A stretch of 6,834 bases of DNA. Source: Flavobacteriales bacterium (GTDB lineage Bacteria; Bacteroidota; Bacteroidia; Flavobacteriales; UBA7312). Under the pieces are notes generated by a model. It had not been told where the DNA came from, searched no databases, and saw only the letters and a list, made by a program, of their open reading frames with translations. Both the position numbers and the translations under genes were made by a program. This document shows positions 1-6,362 of this stretch, in pieces. Positions within the stretch are counted from its first letter, which is position 1. Every line of letters starts with the position of its first letter. Location: positions 1 to 6,834 of the forward strand of contig PKDP01000152.1 of the NCBI GenBank assembly GCA_002862585.1, in the 5' to 3' direction.

Positions 1-792
1 TTATTTTCAGCTGGTGGTTCTGTTTCCGAACAATGGGCACCAAAATTCGCTGATGTTGGTGCTACGGTCATAGATAATTCGTCGTTTTGGAGAATGTCAG
101 ATCAACACCCCCTAGTAATTCCTGAAATTAACGGTAACACTATATCCAAAGAGCATAAAATTATTGCTAATCCCAATTGCTCAACCATTCAACTACTAAT
201 GGCTTTAAAGCCTTTGCATGACGAATATCAAGTCAAACGTGTAGTCGTTTCTACCTATCAATCCATTACAGGAACTGGCGTAAAAGCCGTTAGGCAATTA
301 GAAAACGAAAGGAAGGGAGAGAAAGGAGAAATGGCTTACCCTTATCCCATTCACGAAAACGCACTTCCACACTGCGATGTGTTTGAAGGTAATGGCTACA
401 CTAAAGAAGAGATGAAACTATCTCGCGAGACTAAAAAAATCATGCAAAATAACAGTATAGAAGTAAGTGCTACGGCTGTTCGTGTGCCTGTTAAAGGCGG
501 TCATTCTGAAAGTGTAAACATTGAGTTTTACGCTGATTTTGAGCTCTCTAAAGTGAGACAGTTGCTAAACGAAATGCCAGGCGTAAGCGTACAAGACAAT
601 ACTGACGTAAACACCTACCCCATGCCTATATATGCGGAGGGAAAAGACGAGGTATTTGTTGGAAGGATTCGCCGAGACTTTTCACAAAAAAACACACTTA
701 ATATGTGGGTGGTTGCCGACAACCTGAGAAAGGGTGCGGCTACTAACACCGTTCAAATTGCTGAGTACCTCATAAAAAACGAGCTTATATGA
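1..792 (+). CDS. asd: Aspartate-semialdehyde dehydrogenase, 5'-truncated by the window edge
   Basis: Converts L-aspartyl-4-phosphate to L-aspartate-semialdehyde with NADPH in the cytoplasm, the branch point to lysine/diaminopimelate, threonine and methionine. The frame is open from base 1 and already reads family sequence (LFSAGGSVSEQWAPKFAD) ahead of the first ATG at 94, so that ATG is internal and not the start. The visible part is 263 residues; the family is usually about 330, so roughly 65 N-terminal residues with the NADP-binding glycine motif are missing. The active-site cysteine lies in NPNCST (codon 178-180), and the catalytic histidine is in RVPVKGGHSE (codon 502-504). The C-terminus (NMWVVADNLRKGAATNTVQ) is complete and ends in TGA at 790-792. 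That stop overlaps the start of the sulfotransferase gene as ATGA, which suggests co-transcription and translational coupling. The family call is secure; the promoter and start lie outside the window. Confidence 0.96.
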   Translation, partial: LFSAGGSVSEQWAPKFADVGATVIDNSSFWRMSDQHPLVIPEINGNTISKEHKIIANPNCSTIQLLMALKPLHDEYQVKRVVVSTYQSITGTGVKAVRQLENERKGEKGEMAYPYPIHENALPHCDVFEGNGYTKEEMKLSRETKKIMQNNSIEVSATAVRVPVKGGHSESVNIEFYADFELSKVRQLLNEMPGVSVQDNTDVNTYPMPIYAEGKDEVFVGRIRRDFSQKNTLNMWVVADNLRKGAATNTVQIAEYLIKNELI

Positions 793-1565
793 TAATTAGC
801 CACAAGCATAAATATGTTTTTGTGGGTTTGCCTTTAGCGGCCTCAACAGCCATCTCCAAAGAACTGTGCGAAATGTATGATGGTGAACCCATTTTATCTA
901 AACATTCTTTGTATCAAGATTTTCTAAAAATAGCAAGCGAAGAAGAGAGAGCATATAAGGTTATTGCAACCTTTAGGAATCCCCTAGATCATATTGTTAG
1001 CGTTTATAAAAAATATAAAGAAAACGTAAATGATATTTACACCAAAAAGGAATTATTAACTAAAAACGGAGGGTTTATAAGTCAAAGAGACGCTAATATT
1101 TCGAATACGCTACGAAAAGAAAATAAATCATTTGAATGGTTTTTGAAGAACCGATTTGTTGTCCCTTATGATAATTGGATAAGTTGCACAAAAAAATATT
1201 GCGATTTCATTATTCAATTTGAAGCCCTTCAACAAAGTTTTAAGGAAGCCCTCTTGTATTGTGGTGTGGAGCCCAAAAGAATGCTCCCTTTTGTTAATAA
1301 AACTCCAGATAAAAAACCATTTAAAACCTATTACCAATCTGATGAGGCTCAAAAATTATCCATGTATATTGTTGGACCATTTATGAGGGAACACAACATT
1401 AAATTTCCTGAATATTGGAGCTATAAGAGAGTCCCCACTATAGCAATAGGGCTTTTTAAACTACTGTATATATTTAGAAAATTTGTTTGGAAAAGAACCA
1501 GTAGGGTTGAGATTAAAGGTTCTCATATATTTTCCAACTTACGCAAACAATCAATAAAAGATTAA
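789..1565 (+). CDS. Sulfotransferase-family protein
   Basis: A 258-residue protein resembling PAPS-dependent sulfotransferases, which move a sulfuryl group from PAPS to an acceptor such as a glycan or lipid. Near the N-terminus, YVFVGLPLAASTAIS (residues 9-23) matches the 5'-phosphosulfate-binding loop. FRNPLDHIVSVY (residues 62-73) matches the 3'-phosphate-binding motif, with R63, P65, S71 and Y73 at the expected places. A later stretch, CDFIIQFEALQQSF, resembles the common 'D-IIRFE-L' strand of the family. The loop has Leu16 where classical enzymes carry a catalytic lysine, so activity is uncertain. Residues around 215-235 are hydrophobic and basic and might touch a membrane. The start ATG overlaps the asd stop. 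The gene is more AT-rich than asd (line 1021-1080 is 25% GC), consistent with an accessory or acquired gene. The substrate cannot be inferred. The fold call is fairly sure, the catalytic role less so. Confidence 0.75.
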   Translation: MIISHKHKYVFVGLPLAASTAISKELCEMYDGEPILSKHSLYQDFLKIASEEERAYKVIATFRNPLDHIVSVYKKYKENVNDIYTKKELLTKNGGFISQRDANISNTLRKENKSFEWFLKNRFVVPYDNWISCTKKYCDFIIQFEALQQSFKEALLYCGVEPKRMLPFVNKTPDKKPFKTYYQSDEAQKLSMYIVGPFMREHNIKFPEYWSYKRVPTIAIGLFKLLYIFRKFVWKRTSRVEIKGSHIFSNLRKQSIKD

Positions 1566-2392
1566 AGGTTCTTGAATTCAATAGCAGGATATTTTACCTT
1601 TTTTGCTATGCAAACTTGCCCTTCTTGTAATGAAGGAATAATTTTATAAAGGATTCGCTTTAGAAATAATTTAAACAGATTGGTAGAAAGGTTTGCACTA
1701 GTGTAATAAGTTTTTTCAATTTCGAAACCAAGGCTCGTTAATAATTCTTTAGTTTCTGAAACTGTATATTCTCGCCAGTGTATACCAACAATCTTATTTT
1801 CAGTATCGCTTAATTGTTCAAAGAAACAGGATATGGGGTGAGACGTGCTTTTACCAAAAAGCATTTGTACCCTTCTTTTTAATGACGCTTGGTTTGGCAT
1901 TGCTAAATAAAAACAACCACCTGGCTTTAAAATTCTATTCACTTCTTGAATGCAAGGAAGTGGATTGAAATTAAGGTGCTCCAATACTTCACACATAATA
2001 ACAGCATTAAACTGATTATCCTCATAAGGAATTTTGCCATTATCTAAATTTATTGATGAAAAATCGATATTATTTTCAGCGTACAAATCTTGCAACCTTT
2101 TATTGGATAGAAATTCTGGAATTTCAGTGGCAGAAACATTATAATTAAGTCTTGAGAGGCTAATACTAACCACCCCTAAGTAGGCCCCTATCTCCAAAAT
2201 GGATTTGTCTTGTCCAGTACCGATTGTTTGGACTACATCATAAACGGTTCTACTGTATTCTGACTTATGAAGGTTTAAATAAAAAAACTCTTTTTCACCA
2301 AGACCCCTATCTAGAAGATCAATTTTTCTTGTTTTATATGTTGATACTAAATCGTAAACGTATTTATCGATTTTCTTTCTAGACATTGACAT
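1562..2392 (-). CDS. Class I SAM-dependent methyltransferase
   Basis: Probably transfers a methyl group from S-adenosylmethionine to an unknown small molecule, lipid or glycan. Numbered from the ATG at 2390-2392 (276 residues), the SAM-binding motif I is ILEIGAYLG at about 65-73. An acidic residue follows the next strand (SATEIPEF), then CEVLEHL at about 134-140 and ILKPGG at about 154-159, the usual order of the Methyltransf_11/23 families. The frame stays open upstream to an ATG at 2459-2461, but that would overlap lspA by 83 nt and adds no family sequence. The ATG at 2390-2392 or the one at 2384-2386 is more likely, giving a 14- or 8-nt overlap with the lspA stop and suggesting coupling. 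It is the last visible gene of the - strand run and overlaps the convergent sulfotransferase gene by 4 nt. It is AT-rich (line 2041-2100 is 25% GC), like the sulfotransferase. The class is secure and the substrate unknown. Confidence 0.82.
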   Translation of the reverse strand: MSMSRKKIDKYVYDLVSTYKTRKIDLLDRGLGEKEFFYLNLHKSEYSRTVYDVVQTIGTGQDKSILEIGAYLGVVSISLSRLNYNVSATEIPEFLSNKRLQDLYAENNIDFSSINLDNGKIPYEDNQFNAVIMCEVLEHLNFNPLPCIQEVNRILKPGGCFYLAMPNQASLKRRVQMLFGKSTSHPISCFFEQLSDTENKIVGIHWREYTVSETKELLTSLGFEIEKTYYTSANLSTNLFKLFLKRILYKIIPSLQEGQVCIAKKVKYPAIEFKNL

Positions 2393-2978
2393 CAGTAGTA
2401 AATGTTTTTCTGTAAAATAATAGAATGATAGTTGTTCCTGTGAAGATAGAAGCGTCAGCAATATTAAACACCGGTCTAAAGAAAATGAAATGATTCCCTC
2501 CAGCTACAGGAAGCCATTGAGGCAAGTGTCCATTTATAAGTGGGAAATAAAACATATCGACTACTTTTCCCTGAAGAAAGCCTGCATAGCCACCTTCAAA
2601 GACTGTTGCCAACTGTCCATAACTTTCAGAGAATATTAGACCATAAAACGCACTGTCAATCATATTTCCAATAGCACCCGCCAGGACAAGAGAAATACTA
2701 TAAAGTATTCCCTTTTTAATATCGGTTTTAACCAATTTATACCAAAATATTCCAATAGCAACAATGGCTACGATTCGAAATATACTAAGCATGTATTTTC
2801 CTGTAGTTCCACCAAATTCCATGCCAAATGCCATTCCTTTATTCTCGGTAAAGTGAATGATGAACCAATCAAAAAAGTGAATTTCTTGACCTATCATCAT
2901 ATTTGTCTTTATCCAAACTTTTAGAAGTTGGTCAAGAACAAGAACAACAGTAATTAATAAAATTGATTTTTTTAGCAT
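2379..2978 (-). CDS. lspA: Lipoprotein signal peptidase (signal peptidase II)
   Basis: An inner-membrane aspartyl protease that cleaves the signal peptide from prolipoproteins after the lipobox cysteine has been lipidated. The 199-residue protein has hydrophobic segments at about 5-21, 63-81, 91-107 and 176-189, fitting the four-helix LspA layout. Conserved elements are DQLLK (D16), ENKGMAFG (45-52), GNMID (104-108), and the two catalytic aspartates in GKVVDMF (D141) and FNIADAS (D175). It is longer than the roughly 160-170 residues of proteobacterial LspA because of extra sequence around 112-136 and 146-168, including WLPVAGGNHFIFFRP, a form I associate with Bacteroidetes. It starts 6 nt after the dksA-like stop and overlaps the methyltransferase start, so the genes are probably one transcript. 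All expected catalytic residues are present. Confidence 0.96.
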   Translation of the reverse strand: MLKKSILLITVVLVLDQLLKVWIKTNMMIGQEIHFFDWFIIHFTENKGMAFGMEFGGTTGKYMLSIFRIVAIVAIGIFWYKLVKTDIKKGILYSISLVLAGAIGNMIDSAFYGLIFSESYGQLATVFEGGYAGFLQGKVVDMFYFPLINGHLPQWLPVAGGNHFIFFRPVFNIADASIFTGTTIILLFYRKTFTTDVNV

Positions 2979-2984
2979 TGTGTT

Positions 2985-3362
2985 TTACTGAGCACGCTTA
3001 GCTTCTATGCTTAATGTAGCGTGAGGAACTAGTTTTAGGCGTTCCTTTTGAATGAGCTTACCTGTTACTCTGCAAATGCCATATGTTTTATTGTCAATTC
3101 GCTTGAGGGCATTATACAAATTGTGAATGAATTTTTCTTGACGTAAAGCCAATTGAGCATTCTCTTCTTTTGAAAGTGTTTCGGAGCCTTCTTCAAAGCC
3201 TTTGAATGTTGGAGAAGTATCGTCTGTTCCATTATTAGAGTCATTAGTATAGGCGCTTTTAATAAGCTCTAAATCTTTCTCCGCCTTATCAATTTTATCT
3301 TGTATAATCTGTCGGAACTCTTTGAGTTCTGTATCTGAATATCTTGTTTTATCAATAGACAT
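2985..3362 (-). CDS. TraR/DksA-family RNA polymerase-binding regulator with degenerate zinc finger
   Basis: A DksA/TraR C4-type protein of 125 residues, expected to insert a coiled coil into the RNA polymerase secondary channel and modulate transcription initiation. Residues about 8-40 and 62-92 are charged and helical, fitting the two arms of the coiled coil. The C-terminal motif YGICRVTGKLI with RLKLVPHATLS copies the zinc-finger spacing, but only C97 of four cysteines remains; the others are T100, S118 and A121 by spacing against E. coli DksA. At the coiled-coil tip, E58 and E61 appear to stand where E. coli DksA has D71 and D74 (my alignment by eye). The gene lies 3 nt after ileS and 6 nt before lspA, an order I know from Bacteroidetes genomes. 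Family membership is clear. Whether it answers to ppGpp or acts as a true DksA cannot be told, so no symbol is given. Confidence 0.9.
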   Translation of the reverse strand: MSIDKTRYSDTELKEFRQIIQDKIDKAEKDLELIKSAYTNDSNNGTDDTSPTFKGFEEGSETLSKEENAQLALRQEKFIHNLYNALKRIDNKTYGICRVTGKLIQKERLKLVPHATLSIEAKRAQ

Positions 3363-3365
3363 ATT

Positions 3366-6359
3366 CTATATTTTTTGTATTTCTATATTGGTATTTATCC
3401 CTTCTACTAGTTCAATCGTTGAGCCTTTTTGAGTCTCTTCGCTGTTAGTGATACGCAGCTCGTCGGCTAATGTTTCAGAACAAATATAATTTAAATTATC
3501 ATTTATTGCATTTGCCAATTTTTCGGATGCACTTAAGGAGATATTAATACGATCTGTAACCTCAAAACCTTCGTCTTTTCTAATGTTTTGAATGCGGTTT
3601 ATTAACTCACGAGCTAAGCCTTCTTGAATTAGGTTGTCGTTTAAACTAATGTCTAGGGCAAGAGTATTTCCGTTTAAAGAGGTTACTGCCCATCCGGGAA
3701 TATCTTCGGTTGTAATTTCAACATCCGCAAGTTCTAACTGAATGCTGTCATTTTCTAGCTTAAGCGTATAGTTTCCTTTTTCCTCAATAGAGCTGATATC
3801 CTCAGAGCTAAACTGCGAGATGGCTTGTGAGATAGCTCTCATTTGCTGACCAAATTTTGGTCCTAATGTTTTGAAGTTAGGTTTTATTTTCTTGACTAAA
3901 ATACCAGAGTCTGAAATCATGAACTCAAGCTCTTTTACATTAACTTCTGCTAATACTAAGTCTTTTACCGCCTCTACTTGAGCTTTTACTTTTTCGTTCA
4001 AGACTGGCACCATTATCTTTTGTAGGGGTTGTCTTACTCTGAGGTTTTCTTTTTTTCGCAATGAAAACGCCATAGAAGTAAGGTCTTGAGCTAGTCGCAT
4101 TTGCTCTTCTAAGTCGGTGTTAATTAAAGTTACATCAGCCGTTGGCCATTCAGCGAGGTGTACCGATTCTAATGCTGATTTTTGACTAACACCGTTTAAG
4201 TCTACAAATAGTTTGTCCATAAAAAAGGGAGCTATTGGAGATGCTAAAACAGCTATGGTTTCCAAACAGGTGTATAGTGTTTGATAAGCCGATATTTTAT
4301 CTTGTTCGTATTCGCCTTTCCAGAAGCGTCTTCTGCACAAACGCACATACCAATTGCTGAGGTTGTCGTTGACAAACAACTGAATGGCACGAGCCGCTTT
4401 TGTGGGTTCATAGTCTTCTAAAGACTCTTCGACTTCCTTGATTAGGGTGTTAAGTTCTGAGAGTATCCACTGATCTATCTCTGGTCTTTCTTTGACGTCA
4501 ATATCGGCTTCACTATAGGAAAAACTGTCGATATTAGCGTACAATGCAAAGAAGGCATAGGTGTTGTAAAGTGTTCCAAAGAATTTACGCTTTACCTCAG
4601 CCAATCCGTCCAAATCAAATTTTAAGTTATCCCAAGGCTGAGCGTTGCTAATCATGTACCAACGTGTGGCGTCCGCCCCATACTCTTCTAATGTTTCAAA
4701 TGGATCGGCAGCATTGCCCAAGCGTTTGGACATTTTGTTGCCGTTTTTATCTAAAACTAATCCGTTGGACACCACGCTTTTGAAGGCTACACTGTCAAAC
4801 AGAATAGTGGCAATAGCATGAAGGGTAAAGAACCAGCCTCTTGTTTGGTCAACACCCTCTGCAATGAAATCTGCAGGGTATGATTTTTCAAACAGCTCTT
4901 TATTCTCAAATGGGTAATGCAATTGTGCGTAAGGCATGGAGCCTGAGTCAAACCATACATCTATAAGATCCGCTTCTCTTCGCATGGCTTTGCCGCTTGC
5001 TGAAAGTAAAATAATGTCATCTACAAATGGGCGGTGTAAATCAAAGGTGGCGTAATTCTCTGTCGACATATCTCCTACTACAAAATTGGCAAGTGGGTTG
5101 GTTGACATTAAGCCTGCGTTAACTGATTTTTCAATTTCTGCTTTCAGCTGCTCCATAGAGCCTATACAAATTTGCTCCTCACCGTCTTCGGACGTCCATA
5201 TTGGTAATGGAACACCCCAAAATCTAGATCGTGATAGGTTCCAGTCCACAAGGTTTTCTAGCCAGTTGCCAAATCGACCTTCTCCAGTAGATTTTGGCTT
5301 CCAGTTTATGCTTTTATTGAGCTCTACCATACGCTTCTTTGCAGCTGTCGTTTTAACAAACCAACTCTCCAAAGGATAATATAATATGGGCTTATCTGTT
5401 CTCCAACAGTGGGGATAAGAGTGTTCGTATTTTTCTGCTTTAAAGCATTTGTTTTCTTCTTTTAGCTTGATAACCAGCTGTATATCTGCTGATTTTTCTG
5501 GGGCTTCACCTTCGTTGTAAAAGTCATTCTTGACATACATCCCTGCAAAGTCCGTAACAGCCTCCACAAAGCGACCTTGAGTATCGACTAAGGTTAGTGA
5601 GCCAATACCGTTTTGCTTAGCAACAAGGTTATCGTCCGCTCCAAAACTTGGGGCTAGGTGAACAATTCCTGTTCCGTCTTCAGTGGTTACAAAATCGCCT
5701 ATTAGTACCTTAAAGGCATCGCCTTCTTCTGGTTGGGCATAGGGCAGTAATTGTTCGTAGCGCAGTCCCTCAAGGTCTGTACCCTTTACTTCATTAATGA
5801 TTTCAAAAGGAATGTTTTTGTCACCTTTGGAATAATCGGCTAATGCTAGCTCACTATTCTTCACTGGGAAATATTTGCCAAACAAGTTTTTGGCGATAAT
5901 AACCGTAACAGCATCAAAGGTGTATGGATTAAAGGTGTTTACCACCACATACTCAATGTTTTTGCCAACTGCCAAGGCAGTGTTGGAGGGCAATGTCCAA
6001 GGGGTGGTTGTCCATGCTAGAAAGTGTAGCTCGCCATGAGACTTGTCGTATAAAAACTCTGAGGCATTGTTTCTTACAGTTTTAAACTGTGCTATGGCAG
6101 ATAGGTCTTTTACATCTTTATAACAGCCTGGTTGATTAAGCTCATGAGAACTTAATCCCGTTCCTGCTTTTGGTGAAAATGGCTGTATAGTATGCCCTTT
6201 GTAGAGCATGTCTTTTTTATCCATTTGGCTAAGTAGCCACCAAACGCTTTCTATGTATTTGTTGTCATAAGTAACGTATGGGTCGTTCATGTCTACCCAG
6301 TAACCCATTTTATCCGTAAGGTCTTCCCAAACGTTCTTGAACTTCATGACATTCTCTCG
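3366..6359 (-). CDS. ileS: Isoleucyl-tRNA synthetase, N-terminus missing at a sequence junction
   Basis: Charges tRNA-Ile with isoleucine in the cytoplasm. About 997 residues are IleRS sequence, beginning at RENVMKFKNVWEDL. The editing (CP1) domain shows TTTPWTLPSN (5982-6011) and GTGIVHLAPSFGADD (5631-5675). The catalytic half resumes with DVWFDSGS and the KMSKR loop (4722-4736), followed by the helical anticodon-binding domain and a DUF5915-like C-terminal domain (IKPNFKTLGPKFG, then EDIPGWAV). This layout is the long, eukaryote-like IleRS (usually about 1100 or more residues) found in Bacteroidetes. Roughly 120 N-terminal residues, including the HIGH ATP-binding motif, are absent. Upstream of about 6359 the open frame continues to an ATG at 6438-6440, but those 27 codons are GC-rich sequence antisense to the VWA gene and do not resemble IleRS. 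It leads the - strand gene run. As it stands it could not be active; a break in the sequence is more likely than a real truncated gene. Confidence 0.95.
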   Translation of the reverse strand, partial: RENVMKFKNVWEDLTDKMGYWVDMNDPYVTYDNKYIESVWWLLSQMDKKDMLYKGHTIQPFSPKAGTGLSSHELNQPGCYKDVKDLSAIAQFKTVRNNASEFLYDKSHGELHFLAWTTTPWTLPSNTALAVGKNIEYVVVNTFNPYTFDAVTVIIAKNLFGKYFPVKNSELALADYSKGDKNIPFEIINEVKGTDLEGLRYEQLLPYAQPEEGDAFKVLIGDFVTTEDGTGIVHLAPSFGADDNLVAKQNGIGSLTLVDTQGRFVEAVTDFAGMYVKNDFYNEGEAPEKSADIQLVIKLKEENKCFKAEKYEHSYPHCWRTDKPILYYPLESWFVKTTAAKKRMVELNKSINWKPKSTGEGRFGNWLENLVDWNLSRSRFWGVPLPIWTSEDGEEQICIGSMEQLKAEIEKSVNAGLMSTNPLANFVVGDMSTENYATFDLHRPFVDDIILLSASGKAMRREADLIDVWFDSGSMPYAQLHYPFENKELFEKSYPADFIAEGVDQTRGWFFTLHAIATILFDSVAFKSVVSNGLVLDKNGNKMSKRLGNAADPFETLEEYGADATRWYMISNAQPWDNLKFDLDGLAEVKRKFFGTLYNTYAFFALYANIDSFSYSEADIDVKERPEIDQWILSELNTLIKEVEESLEDYEPTKAARAIQLFVNDNLSNWYVRLCRRRFWKGEYEQDKISAYQTLYTCLETIAVLASPIAPFFMDKLFVDLNGVSQKSALESVHLAEWPTADVTLINTDLEEQMRLAQDLTSMAFSLRKKENLRVRQPLQKIMVPVLNEKVKAQVEAVKDLVLAEVNVKELEFMISDSGILVKKIKPNFKTLGPKFGQQMRAISQAISQFSSEDISSIEEKGNYTLKLENDSIQLELADVEITTEDIPGWAVTSLNGNTLALDISLNDNLIQEGLARELINRIQNIRKDEGFEVTDRINISLSASEKLANAINDNLNYICSETLADELRITNSEETQKGSTIELVEGINTNIEIQKI

Positions 6360-6362
6360 ACC
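6346..6362. other. Probable chimeric junction between two unrelated genomes
   Basis: To the left, the - strand reads canonical Bacteroidetes IleRS up to RENVM. To the right, the + strand reads a GC-rich VWA gene starting MTFSRPEALL. Bases 6346-6359 fit both readings, as expected if two unrelated templates were joined at a short shared sequence. GC content rises from about 35% to about 60% across this point, and no mobile-element ends, integrase or repeats are visible. An assembly join or amplification chimera is favoured. A genuine rearrangement would destroy an essential gene unless a second ileS exists. Confidence 0.75.

Noticed and set aside
94..96. ATG at 94 as the start of asd
   Set aside because: Conserved aspartate-semialdehyde dehydrogenase sequence continues upstream in frame to base 1, so this is an internal methionine.
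1128..1352. 74-codon - strand open frame
   Set aside because: It is antisense within the sulfotransferase gene, with no motif or plausible start context.
1620..1636. Small hairpin (5-bp stem CCTTC/GAAGG, 7-nt loop) followed by an AT-rich run, a possible terminator for the + strand transcript
   Set aside because: The stem is short, there is no proper T-run directly after it, and it lies inside the methyltransferase coding sequence; too weak to call.
5086..5379. 97-codon + strand open frame
   Set aside because: It lies wholly antisense within the conserved ileS coding sequence and has no recognisable motif.
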